A stretch of DNA of 64,000 bases, from NCBI GenBank assembly GCA_900318685.1, contig ONLL01000005.1:97448-161447 (forward strand). Reading direction: 5' to 3'. Below the pieces are notes generated by a model. The model ran no database searches, had not been told where the DNA came from, and saw only the letters and a program-made list of their open reading frames with translations. The translations under genes were made by a program, and so were the position numbers. The stretch is from an uncultured Prevotellaceae bacterium. Its GTDB lineage: Bacteria > Bacteroidota > Bacteroidia > Bacteroidales > Bacteroidaceae. Of this stretch, positions 43,349 through 51,524 are shown piece after piece (the first letter of the stretch is position 1; each line of letters begins with the position of its first letter).

Positions 43349-44622
43349 CACACTGGGATGTCCTTGTTAACATTCTTGCAGCCGATGGTGCTGTAGAAGA
43401 GGATGTAAGCCAGCATGGCGATGATGAGCCAGTAGGAGGCGATGGGGCCGGCGCTCTTGGCAATGGCTTCCTGGATGAGCGGCATGATACCACCACCGAC
43501 GACCATTGTCATGAAGATACCACTGGCTGCCTCAGTATACTTGCCCAGTCCCTCGACGGAGAGGTTGAAGATGCCACCCCACATGATACTGGTGCAGAGT
43601 CCGCAGAGTGCGATGAAGATAGCCTTCAGAGGCACGTCGTGACCATTGAAGCTGAAGGTGACGCTCTCAGGCAGGAAGATAGCGATGAGCAGCAGGCCGA
43701 TGGCGACGCTGGAGACGACGGTCATCTGCAGCGTGGTGCTGAGCTTGCCCGACAACACGCTCGATGATGCACGACCTACGAGCATCATCAGCCAGTAGCT
43801 GGCTGCTAACGTTCCGCCGATGGCTGCCGATCCTTCGAATCCCAGATCGGTAATGTAGAAGTTGAGCTCCATGGGAATACCGATTTCGACACCCACGTAG
43901 AAGAAGATGGCTATGACACCGAGCAGACAGTGGCGGAAGGCCAGCGGGCTGCGCTCGAACTTAGGCTGCTCCTTACCCAGGGTGGGCTCAGGAATCTCGA
44001 CGCGACTGATGATGACATAGGAGATTGCGAAGACGGCCATGCCGATGAACAGCAGGGGTGCCACGTTGCTCATGCTGGTCTCAGCTGTCACGGTACCTAC
44101 AAGCAGACCTGTGAGCAGCGGGGTGAGCGTAGCAGTCAGTGAGTTCATCGTGCCACCAATCTGGATGTACTGGTTACCCTTGTTGCCACCACCTCCGAGG
44201 AGGTTCAGCATAGGATTCACGACGGTGTTCAGCATGCAGACGCAGAAACCGCAGATGAAGGCACCGAGCAGGTAGATAACCAAGTTGAGGGCCACGGGTA
44301 TGCCGTCGTAAGTGAAGACATAAGTTCCATCGCCTGCGATGCTCGACAGATACTGCAGGGCCAGACCGACGATACCCACGATGAGTGCTATGAGGGCAGT
44401 CTTTTTGTAGCCGTACTTAATAAGCATCTTTCCTGCGGGAATACCCATGAACAGGTATGCTGCGAAGTTCATCAGGTTACCCCAAGCCTTGGCAAAAGGA
44501 TAGGTGAAGCCCCAGATGTTGCCGAAGGGGGCGCCCATGTTCGTAACGAAGCTGATCATCGCGAAGATGAAGCACATGGTGATAATAGCAATCAGTTTGC
44601 TATTGTTCTTCTCTTGTGTCAT
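43348..44622 (-). CDS. Glucose/galactose MFS transporter (FHS family)
   Basis: The 424-aa protein has about 12 predicted TMs. The N-terminus (FAMISFVTNMGAPFGNIWGF ... YLFMGIPAGKMLIKYGYKKT) and the second half (WLMMLVGRASSSVLSGKLS) fit the fucose-galactose-glucose:H+ symporter group. Its position 27 bp after galM and in the operon with galK points to galactose or glucose uptake across the inner membrane. The exact sugar is inferred from context. Confidence 0.87.
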   Translation of the reverse strand: MTQEKNNSKLIAIITMCFIFAMISFVTNMGAPFGNIWGFTYPFAKAWGNLMNFAAYLFMGIPAGKMLIKYGYKKTALIALIVGIVGLALQYLSSIAGDGTYVFTYDGIPVALNLVIYLLGAFICGFCVCMLNTVVNPMLNLLGGGGNKGNQYIQIGGTMNSLTATLTPLLTGLLVGTVTAETSMSNVAPLLFIGMAVFAISYVIISRVEIPEPTLGKEQPKFERSPLAFRHCLLGVIAIFFYVGVEIGIPMELNFYITDLGFEGSAAIGGTLAASYWLMMLVGRASSSVLSGKLSTTLQMTVVSSVAIGLLLIAIFLPESVTFSFNGHDVPLKAIFIALCGLCTSIMWGGIFNLSVEGLGKYTEAASGIFMTMVVGGGIMPLIQEAIAKSAGPIASYWLIIAMLAYILFYSTIGCKNVNKDIPV

Positions 44623-44649
44623 AATTTGAGTTTTGTTTTTGTAGATTGA

Positions 44650-45744
44650 TTATTCTGTGATTCCGAACTTGTAGACGGTCTTCTGCTTGTAGCGGTGGTG
44701 CGGGTTGAGCACGACGCTGGGGAAGTAGGGACGGTTGGGGCTGTCGGGGAAGTGCTGGCACTCCAGGCAGACGGCTGAGCGACGTGGGAAAGTGGCACCG
44801 CCAACGCCTTTATAGTCGCCAGTCAGGTAGTTGCCTGTGTAAAGCTGTACGCCAGGTTCGGTGGTGTAGCATTCCAGCGTGCGTCCGCTCTTTGGCTCAA
44901 TAATTCTTGCTGCAAAACTCAGCTCGCCTTCCTCATGCTTGTTCAGCACATAGTTGTGGTCATAGCCGTTGCCGAACTTAATCTGCTCGTTGTCAGCATT
45001 GATGTCCTGTCCGATGGGCTTCGGGGTGCGGAAGTCGAAGGGAGTTCCTTCTACCTTCAGTATCTCACCCGTAGGAATGGCAGTCTCGTCAGTAGGCAGA
45101 TAGAAGTCGCCATTGATTTCCAGAATCTGGTCGTCGATGGTCGGCGTGGGGTCGGCCGTACCTGCCAGTGAGAAGAAGGCATGATGAGTTAGGTTGACGA
45201 TGGTCTTCTTGTTGGTGGAGGCCATGTACTCGATGATGAGTTCATTGTCGTCGCTCCAAGTAAATTCAACTGTTACGTCAACTTCGCCAGTGAAACCTTC
45301 TTCGCCATAGCTACTTACGCGATGCAGAGCCAAAGAGCGTGGACCCATCTGACGAGCATCCCAGACGCGGGCGTGGAAGCCGGTGGGACCGCCGTGCAGG
45401 GCGTTGGGGCCGTTGTTGATGGCCAACTGGTAATCCTTGCCGTTCAGCGTGAACTGTCCGCGGCAGATACGGTTGCCGAAGCGTCCGATGAGTGTCGACA
45501 GGTAGGGCTCGGGCGAGTCGATGACAGACTGAATGTTGCCGTGTCCCTGAATGACGTTACCTACTTTGCCTTCTTTGTCAGGCACCATAATTGAGCAGAT
45601 TGCTCCACCGTAGTTTGTGATGGCCACCTCGAAGCCTTTGCGGTTGCGCAGGATGTAGAGGTCGGTCTTCTTTCCGTTAACAGTGGTCTGAAAGTCTTCG
45701 CGCTTCAGGCCACAGAGATTCGCATTTTCTGTTAAGTTTCCCAT
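44650..45744 (-). CDS. galM: Aldose 1-epimerase (galactose mutarotase)
   Basis: The 364-aa beta-sandwich enzyme interconverts beta- and alpha-D-galactose. It has the GRFGNRICRGQFTLNGKDYQ motif, the catalytic His in NLTHHAFFSLAG, and the region ECYTTEPGVQLYTGNYL containing the catalytic Glu of the family. No signal peptide, so cytoplasmic. It heads the gal operon, and its promoter overlaps the folC terminator. Confidence 0.95.
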   Translation of the reverse strand: MGNLTENANLCGLKREDFQTTVNGKKTDLYILRNRKGFEVAITNYGGAICSIMVPDKEGKVGNVIQGHGNIQSVIDSPEPYLSTLIGRFGNRICRGQFTLNGKDYQLAINNGPNALHGGPTGFHARVWDARQMGPRSLALHRVSSYGEEGFTGEVDVTVEFTWSDDNELIIEYMASTNKKTIVNLTHHAFFSLAGTADPTPTIDDQILEINGDFYLPTDETAIPTGEILKVEGTPFDFRTPKPIGQDINADNEQIKFGNGYDHNYVLNKHEEGELSFAARIIEPKSGRTLECYTTEPGVQLYTGNYLTGDYKGVGGATFPRRSAVCLECQHFPDSPNRPYFPSVVLNPHHRYKQKTVYKFGITE

Positions 45745-45776
45745 AATGAAATTGGTTATTAGTTACAAATATGTGG

Positions 45777-45808
45777 CAAAAATACACAAAAAAGCCGACA
45801 TGGGCAAA
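45777..45808 (-). promoter_or_regulatory. -33/-7 promoter of the gal operon
   Basis: Minus strand: TTTG (45805-45808), 20-bp spacer, TATTTTTG (45777-45784). The -33 box sits in the loop of the upstream terminator hairpin (45794-45817). Confidence 0.68.
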
Positions 45809-45817
45809 CATATCGGC
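45794..45817 (-). terminator. Intrinsic terminator of folC
   Basis: Minus strand: GCCGATATG (45809-45817), loop TTTGCC, CATGTCGGC (45794-45802), one wobble pair, followed by TTTTTTGTG. It is 23 bp after the folC stop. Confidence 0.8.
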
Positions 45818-45839
45818 AAAAAAATGGTGTTAAAGATAA

Positions 45840-47123
45840 CTAAATGTTTGTTTTCATCAGGTCGGCCACTACATAATTGCTGCCTCCAACGAAGATAAAA
45901 TCATCGTTTTCGGCTTGTTGCAAAGCAGCGCTATATGCTTCTCTCACAGTAGGATAGCACTCTCCTTGCAGCCCTATCTGACGGCCTGTTTCGCACAACA
46001 AAGCCTCAGGCATGGCCCGATGTGATGTTCCTTTGGTAAAGTAGTAGATGGCATGCTTTGGAAGCAAAGCCATGACACTTGCCACGTCTTTGTCCTCGAG
46101 CATGCCGAACACGATGTGCATCCTGTGGCACTCCACTTGATGCAGCAGTCGGCTGAGGTACTGCCAGGCTCCCATGTTGTGGCCGATGTCGCAGACCACG
46201 GTGGGGCGAGTCCTCAATGTCTGCCAACGGCCCTGCAGGCCTGTGAGGCTGGCTATATGGCCAAAGGCGCTGTCGAGGCTTGCTTGTGAACTGTCGAGTC
46301 CCAACGCCTCGATGGCACAGAGAATGGTGTTGGCATTCTTGGCCTGGAACGATCCGCCTAGTTCTCCGTCGAAGGTGATGCCTTGACGTGTGGTGTAGCG
46401 CATGCCCGGCCTGTCCTTCAGAGGCTCTGCTGAAGTGATGCGTGGCGCATCCTCAGCATATATAAGGTGTGCCCCTGTCTGCAGGGCAACCTCGTCGAAT
46501 ACCGGACGCGTCTCTTCCCTTGCCTCGCCGATGATGGTGGTCACACCCCGTTTCATGATGCCCGCCTTTTCGCGGGCAATCTCGCCAAGAGTGGATCCCA
46601 GCATCTGCGTATGGTCGAGCGAAATGTTGGTGATGATGCTGAGTTCGGGAGTGATAATGTTGGTGGAGTCAAGCCTTCCGCCCAGTCCTACTTCTATGAC
46701 GGCGATGTCAATCTCCTGGTCATAGAAATACTTGAACGCCATAGCCGTAGCAACCTCAAAGAAAGAAGGTTGCAAATGCTCGATGAAATCTTTGTGCTGG
46801 GCTACGAAGCTGACTACATATTCATGCTCGATGGGCTTGCCGTTGATGCGTATGCGCTCGCTGAAGTCAACGAGGTGTGGCGAGGTGTAAAGGCCAACCT
46901 TGTAGCCGCAGGTCTGAAGCATGGCTGCCAACGTGTGCGATACCGATCCCTTGCCGTTAGTCCCTGCCACATGGATAGTGCGGTAGTGACGATGTGGATG
47001 ACCTAGGTGCTCGTCCAGCGCCAGCATGTTGCCCAGGCCAGGCTTGTAGCCCGACTTGCCTTGCAGCTCATAGTTGGCTGTCTTTGCAAACAGGTATTCA
47101 GTAGTCTCCTGATAGTCCATCAC
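45840..47123 (-). CDS. folC: Bifunctional folylpolyglutamate synthase / dihydrofolate synthase
   Basis: The 427-aa Mur-ligase-type enzyme adds glutamate to dihydropteroate and folates. It has the P-loop region HVAGTNGKGSVSHTLAAML, then LYTSPHLVDFSERIRINGKP and the VIEVGLGGRLDSTNII motif. The C-terminal ligase domain contains CDIGHNMGAWQYL, where a VxDGAHN-like motif is expected. Length is typical. It lies 35 bp after dnaJ on the same strand with a clear terminator behind it. Confidence 0.95.
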   Translation of the reverse strand: MMDYQETTEYLFAKTANYELQGKSGYKPGLGNMLALDEHLGHPHRHYRTIHVAGTNGKGSVSHTLAAMLQTCGYKVGLYTSPHLVDFSERIRINGKPIEHEYVVSFVAQHKDFIEHLQPSFFEVATAMAFKYFYDQEIDIAVIEVGLGGRLDSTNIITPELSIITNISLDHTQMLGSTLGEIAREKAGIMKRGVTTIIGEAREETRPVFDEVALQTGAHLIYAEDAPRITSAEPLKDRPGMRYTTRQGITFDGELGGSFQAKNANTILCAIEALGLDSSQASLDSAFGHIASLTGLQGRWQTLRTRPTVVCDIGHNMGAWQYLSRLLHQVECHRMHIVFGMLEDKDVASVMALLPKHAIYYFTKGTSHRAMPEALLCETGRQIGLQGECYPTVREAYSAALQQAENDDFIFVGGSNYVVADLMKTNI

Positions 47124-47158
47124 TCTTATTACTCAACGCTCAGTTATCAGTTCTTTGT

Positions 47159-48319
47159 CTATGAGAAATAGTTGCGGAAGCGCTGGAAGATACTCTCCTT
47201 CGTCTGGCGGTCGCCTTTGAAGTTGTCGCTGTTGCGGAATGACTCGATGGCTTTCTTTTCATCGCGTGAGAGCGTCTTGGGTACGTAGACGCTGATGTTT
47301 ACCACCAGGTCGCCTCGTCCCTGACCATAACCCTGCACGGCAGGCAGGCCCTTACCCCTCAGACGCATGGTCTTTCCAGGCTGGGTGCCGCTTTCAATCT
47401 TCACTTTCAGAATCTTTCCCTCGATGGTGGGAATGTCGACCTCGCCTCCGAGCGCAGCTGTCGGGAAGTCGAGCAGCAGGTTGTATATCAAGTCGTTGCC
47501 ATCACGAACGAAGTCATGGTTGTCCTCCTCCTCAATGAATACCTGTATGTCACCGGCTACGCCACTACGCTGTCCGGCATTGCCCTTCCCTGGAACATTG
47601 ACCACCATTCCCTCGGCCACGCCAGCAGGGATGTTGATTTCTACCACTTCCTCGCCTTTCACCACGCCAGTACCGTGACATTCGTGGCACTTGTCCTTGA
47701 TGATCTGACCCTCACCTTGACAGGTAGGACAGACGGACTGTGTCTGCATCATGCCGAAGATGCTCTGCTGGGTGCGTGTCACCACGCCGGCACCGTGACA
47801 GGTGGGGCAGGTCTCGGTGCCTGAACCGTTCTCGGCACCCGTTCCGTGACAATGCTGACAAGGCACGTCCTTGCGCACCTTGAACTTCTTGGTAACACCT
47901 TGGTTGATCTCCTCCAGCGTCAGGCGTACCTTCAACCTCAGGTCGCTGCCTCGATGCTGATGAGTACGGGCAGAACCTCTTCCGCCAAAGCCTCCGAAGC
48001 CGTGGCCTCCGAAGATGTCGCCGAACATCGAGAAGATGTCGTCCATATTCATCGAACCGCCGCTGAAGCCTCCGAAACCGCCTCCGGAGCCGAAAGGTCC
48101 GTCGAATCCGAACTGGTCGTATTGCTGCCGTTTCTGCGGGTCGTGCAGTACATTGTAGGCCTCGGCTGCCTCCTTGAACTTCTCTTCAGCCTGTTTGTCG
48201 CCAGGGTTGCGGTCAGGATGATATTTGATGGCTATCTGCCGATAGGCCTTTTTGATCTCTTCCTCGGATGCCGTCTTGCTGACGCCCAGCACCTCGTAAT
48301 AATCACGCTTTTGAGCCAT
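47159..48319 (-). CDS. dnaJ: Chaperone DnaJ
   Basis: The 386-aa type I Hsp40 stimulates the DnaK ATPase. J domain with HPD at 34-36, a G/F-rich linker ([20 protein letters not shown]), four zinc-binding CxxCxGxG repeats ([32 protein letters not shown]) and the C-terminal substrate domains. It follows grpE by 23 bp. dnaK is not in the window. Confidence 0.98.
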   Translation of the reverse strand: MAQKRDYYEVLGVSKTASEEEIKKAYRQIAIKYHPDRNPGDKQAEEKFKEAAEAYNVLHDPQKRQQYDQFGFDGPFGSGGGFGGFSGGSMNMDDIFSMFGDIFGGHGFGGFGGRGSARTHQHRGSDLRLKVRLTLEEINQGVTKKFKVRKDVPCQHCHGTGAENGSGTETCPTCHGAGVVTRTQQSIFGMMQTQSVCPTCQGEGQIIKDKCHECHGTGVVKGEEVVEINIPAGVAEGMVVNVPGKGNAGQRSGVAGDIQVFIEEEDNHDFVRDGNDLIYNLLLDFPTAALGGEVDIPTIEGKILKVKIESGTQPGKTMRLRGKGLPAVQGYGQGRGDLVVNISVYVPKTLSRDEKKAIESFRNSDNFKGDRQTKESIFQRFRNYFS

Positions 48320-48342
48320 GGTTATTGTCTGTTGTTAAGTGG

Positions 48343-48936
48343 TTATTGTCCGACGGCCACCTTGGCGTGGCGTATTACTTTATCATTGAGTTTGTAACCT
48401 GTTGCCAGACAATCGATTACTTTTCCTTTCTTGTCGTCGCCCATACCAGGCACCAAAGCCTCGGCATCGTGCAGGTCGGTGTCGAAGTCGGCACCTTCCG
48501 TCTCGATTCTCTTCACGCCCAGGCTTTCCAGCGTCTTCATCATCTTCTGATAGATGAGTTCCATGCCTTCACGCAGCACGACGGGATCGTCGGTCTTCTC
48601 ACCGTTCTTCAGGGCGCGCTCCATGTCGTCAACTACGGGCAACAGGGCCACAATGGCTTTCTCGCCGCCATTCAGGATGAGCTCGGCACGCTCCTTGAGT
48701 GTGCGCTTGCGATAGTTGTCGAACTCGGCTGCCAGATACTTGTACTTCGTGGTCACCTCATCAATCTTTGCCAGGGCGATGTCCAGCGGGTCTTTTTCCT
48801 CAGCGTTCTCGACGGGAATTTCACCCTCGCCGTCCTCTGCCGAGGCATTGTCTGCCACATTGTCACTTGTCTGCTGGTCTGACATTTCGTCAGCCCTCAG
48901 CTCTTTCTCTTCGTTATGGTTGTCTTTTTCTGTCAT
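48343..48936 (-). CDS. grpE: Nucleotide exchange factor GrpE
   Basis: The 197-aa protein has an acidic N-terminus, a long coiled coil (KYKYLAAEFDNYRKRTLKERAE), and the head motif LLPVVDDMERALKNGEK ... GMELIYQKMMKTLESLGVKRIE. The C-terminus is GYKLNDKVIRHAKVAVGQ. GrpE ejects ADP from DnaK. First gene of grpE-dnaJ-(folC). Confidence 0.97.
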   Translation of the reverse strand: MTEKDNHNEEKELRADEMSDQQTSDNVADNASAEDGEGEIPVENAEEKDPLDIALAKIDEVTTKYKYLAAEFDNYRKRTLKERAELILNGGEKAIVALLPVVDDMERALKNGEKTDDPVVLREGMELIYQKMMKTLESLGVKRIETEGADFDTDLHDAEALVPGMGDDKKGKVIDCLATGYKLNDKVIRHAKVAVGQ

Positions 48937-48970
48937 AATTGCATGTGTTTAAGCGTTTTCTAATAGTATC

Positions 48971-48987
48971 AGCAAATTGTGTGCCAA
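48971..48987 (-). promoter_or_regulatory. Sigma-54-like -24/-12 element upstream of grpE
   Basis: The minus strand reads TTGGCACACAATTTGCT, a full match to the TTGGCAC-N5-TTGC consensus with 10 nt between GG and GC. The predicted start is about 24 nt before ATG 48936. No TAnnTTTG box is found upstream of grpE. No activator site or gene is seen in the window. Confidence 0.55.
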
Positions 48988-49143
48988 GCGGAGTCTGTTT
49001 TGGGCCATCTGCTATGTCATTGCTATAATTTATTTGACAAATGCCCTCTCATATTTTGAAATTTATCACTCAACTTTTTTCTCACTCCAAATAGTGCCCG
49101 AATTTTGCAGGTTCATAAATCGCTGATAATGAGCATACTATGC
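48988..49143. other. AT-rich gene-free flank of the second array
   Basis: Mixed AT-rich sequence without a gene. Just before the array the word GCTGATAATGAGCATACTATGC (49122-49143) fits the 22-bp phase weakly and may be a decayed unit. Confidence 0.4.
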
Positions 49144-49363
49144 AAAAGCGGCCAAATGGGGCTTCTCCGGCGGCGTGCTAGGTCAACCGATATGGCCTCT
49201 TTGGTATGCCTCGACGGCCACTTTGAACTGCTCCGACGGCCACTTTGTAGGTTCAAGGAGGCTGCGGAGGCAGTACAAGGAGGCTGTGGAGGCAGTACAA
49301 GAAGGCCGTCGGAGTACTCCATTAGTGGCCGCCCTGGTACTTCAAAAGAGCCTTCGGAGTACC
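49144..49363. repeat. 22-bp-period degenerate tandem array, 10 units
   Basis: Units begin at 49144, 49166, 49188, 49210, 49232, 49254, 49276, 49298, 49320 and 49342, each exactly 22 bp. Eight of ten have GGC at unit positions 7-9. Units at 49210 and 49232 share CGACGGCCACTTTG, and those at 49254 and 49276 are 95 percent identical (CAAGGAGGCTG...). The right-hand units contain the reverse-sense words GGAGTAC. The array is open in several frames on both strands but has no coding signal, because a 22-bp step shifts frame each unit. Confidence 0.88.
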
Positions 49364-49543
49364 CTCCTGCGCTGTTCTAGAGGCTAAAAAATGGCGTTTT
49401 TGAGGGTGAAAGTCGGTTTTTGGCACATATCGAATCGCTTTCGGACCTCTTCTAAAGTCCGAATCGACTACTTTTACCCCTCATTTTTTGCTAGATTGCT
49501 CCGTTTCCCGGATGCTTTTTTCGACCAATTTTCTTTACACAGA
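49364..49543. other. Right flank of the second array
   Basis: Contains AAAAAATGGCGTTTTTGAGGG (about 49386-49406), shared in inverted orientation with the flank of the first array. A palindrome TCGGAC...GTCCGA lies at about 49440-49464. The rest is T-rich and could serve as terminator for the minus-strand lipoprotein gene that ends at 49544. Confidence 0.45.
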
Positions 49544-50188
49544 TTAGTTGTCGGGCTCAGTCTGGGTCTGCCTGCTGACCAACTCGATGCGTTTGCCGTC
49601 TTCGTCCCAACGATAGGTTTCGATCACGCGTCCGTCCTCGTCGTTATAGAAGCCTTTGATGGTTTTCTCGTCACGGTCGAAAACTGGGTTGAGAATATTC
49701 TCAAAGTCGTCGACGCTGAAGAATTCGCGCGTATCAGGATTCCATACGTATGCTGTATAGAAATCGTCATCGAAAGATGGTCCTCCCATGCCGCAGTAGA
49801 TGAGCAGATCAGGGTCGCCGTCGAAATTGATGTCATCCTCTCTGTACCATTTTATCTCGTTGTCGGCATGCAAGCTGGGAAGTCCCATCAGCTCGGCGCT
49901 ACTAAAAGATTTGTCTGTCTCCTTGCCGTTGACACAAGCGATGATGTTGACGCCTAGCACTTCGCTTCCCTCGTCTTCTTCATCGGCAAAGTCGTAGGCT
50001 ACTCGGAACGAATAACGGTCACGCGTGGGCTTGTCGTTGTCATTCTCTACTGCATCGGTTGTCTGTTCGTCGTCTGTGTCAAACAGTTCCGACTCTGGCT
50101 GCTCTTCGTTTTGGACTTGCTTTTTGTTCTCTGTGCAGGCGGCGAACAGCAGAAACGCCAGAGTGAGAATGGAAAATACGGGCTTCAT
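49544..50188 (-). CDS. Predicted lipoprotein with an FDGxPDLLIY motif
   Basis: The 214-aa protein has a lipobox LFAA-C18 and an acidic linker of about 35 residues. The single domain is built around DDINFDGDPDLLIYCGMGG (about residues 118-136), a calcium-loop-like DxNxDG motif resembling VCBS/FG-GAP elements. A beta-rich tail follows (FYTAYVWNPDTREFFSVDDF ... YRWDEDGKRIELV). It is a paralogue of the gene upstream, 24 bp away. Function is unknown; periplasmic or surface. Confidence 0.72.
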   Translation of the reverse strand: MKPVFSILTLAFLLFAACTENKKQVQNEEQPESELFDTDDEQTTDAVENDNDKPTRDRYSFRVAYDFADEEDEGSEVLGVNIIACVNGKETDKSFSSAELMGLPSLHADNEIKWYREDDINFDGDPDLLIYCGMGGPSFDDDFYTAYVWNPDTREFFSVDDFENILNPVFDRDEKTIKGFYNDEDGRVIETYRWDEDGKRIELVSRQTQTEPDN

Positions 50189-50212
50189 AGGTTGATGAGT
50201 TTTTTATTGTAA

Positions 50213-51225
50213 TCAGTTGATTTTCTCTACTTTCTGCTTGGTCATGGTGAGCTTTCCGTCTACCCATTTCCATTCCTCTTGTACGAAGTCGTCGGGGCCG
50301 TTGCGGTACGAGGTGTAGATGGTCTTTGCGTCCTCGTCGATTTCGGGCTCGATAAAGTGCTCAAACTCTTCGCAGTAATCCCATTGACGGCTCTGCGGAT
50401 TCCAGATGTAGGCCTCGTACAGGCTGCTGGCCGAGCCGGAACCTCCTAGTCCCACATAAATGAGCAGGTCGGGCTGTCCGTCGAAATTGACGTCAGGATA
50501 GCTGAGCCAGGGGAAATTCTCGGCCTGTGGATGGTCGAAGGATCCGCCGATGTCGTAAGTGCAGTCGAAGTCAGTTGGCTCGCCATTGGCATATTCCTGA
50601 ACATGTATCTCGGTGATCCACTGGTCATCCTCGTCAAACTCGAAGGATGTTTGAATGTACGTGCGCTGCGGTCAGGCAGGGACTCAGAGTAGGATTGTGA
50701 TTTGCGGTCGACACATTGCAGCTTTCCCTGCTTCCATTTCCACACCTCAGTGATGAGACTGTCGCCGCTGTTGTTACGATACTGGCTGCGGATGGCCTTT
50801 GCCTGCTTGTCAACGACGGGGTTGAGAATGTCGGTGAAGTTGTCGACATGCTCGAATGTCGCCTCTTCGGGAAGCCAGCGGAAAGCATGAAACATTTCGT
50901 AAGGTGGCATACCTATATATATAAGGAGGTCGGGCTCGCCGTCGAAATCGATGTCGGGTTCTCGAATCCATTCGATATTCTCTCTGGCATCCTCGTCGTA
51001 CTGACCTGCCAGTTCGTCGGGCTCAAAGCTGAAGTCGGTCTCCTCTCCTTGGCAGTAGCCTTGCACGGTCAGGCCGTTGCTCCATCCACCTCCGATGTCG
51101 TTGAAGGTGACCTTAAAGGTGTAGTTGCTGCGCTGGGGCTGATCCTCAGCGTTGCCTTTGCTTTTGCTTCCTGCACAGGCTATCAGCAGTAGCATCAGCG
51201 TTGTCAGTAGTGCTGTCTTCTTCAT
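50213..51225 (-). pseudogene. Two-domain FDGxPDLLIY lipoprotein gene split by a frameshift
   Basis: The frame from ATG 51225 encodes a lipoprotein (lipobox LLIA-C17) and one domain with DIDFDGEPDLLIYIGMPP. After about residue 190 its frame continues as low-complexity S/T/R-rich sequence to 50446. In the neighbouring frame a second copy of the domain begins at about 50660 (YIQTSFEFDEDDQWITEIHV ... PDVNFDGQPDLLIYVGLGG) and runs to 50213. One base is missing relative to a continuous 337-aa protein, with the shift between about 50640 and 50672. Either a real mutation, a programmed -1 shift (no slippery heptamer seen) or a sequence error. Confidence 0.8.
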
Positions 51226-51252
51226 ATTTCAGGTCTTTATGGGTTTCGTTTG

Positions 51253-51283
51253 CAAAGATAGTGCATTTTTGTAAGTTGTGCAA
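51253..51283 (-). promoter_or_regulatory. -33/-7 promoter of the FDGxPDLLIY lipoprotein pair
   Basis: Minus strand: TTG (51281-51283), TATCTTTG (51253-51260), 20-bp spacing, 28 nt before ATG 51225. The promoter looks intact although the gene is frameshifted. Confidence 0.6.
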
Positions 51284-51440
51284 GTTTTTCTTGTTTTTTC
51301 TTTTCCTTTTGCGTTGTTTCTGTGGTGTGCTTCATGGCTGTCGGCGAATGACGTGGCTGAAGTAAGAAACGTCAGCAAAACCTCTATTCTTGGCATAAAA
51401 TATGTTAAACGACTTCAAAATCCGATTCTTTTGCCCGTTC

Positions 51441-51474
51441 TTTGCCCCATTTCCAAATTTTCTTTGTAACTTTG
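51441..51474 (+). promoter_or_regulatory. Promoter of the kdgK operon
   Basis: TAACTTTG (51467-51474) is a full -7 match. The nearest TTTG is at 51441-51444, 22 bp upstream, slightly longer than usual here. Leader to ATG 51525 is about 45 nt. I see nothing else in 51284-51440. Confidence 0.55.
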
Positions 51475-51524
51475 TAGCCAAATAGTAATTCATTAATCTA
51501 TTAAACAAACAAAGGAAAGAGACA

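Noticed and set aside
49105-49387. Small proteins from open frames across the second array
   Set aside because: Several frames on both strands are open only because the repeat has few stops. The 22-bp step changes frame each unit and there is no promoter or family match.
50446-50640. Serine/threonine-rich C-terminal domain of the lipoprotein starting at 51225
   Set aside because: It is out-of-frame reading of the second FDGxPDLLIY domain, which resumes in the neighbouring frame.
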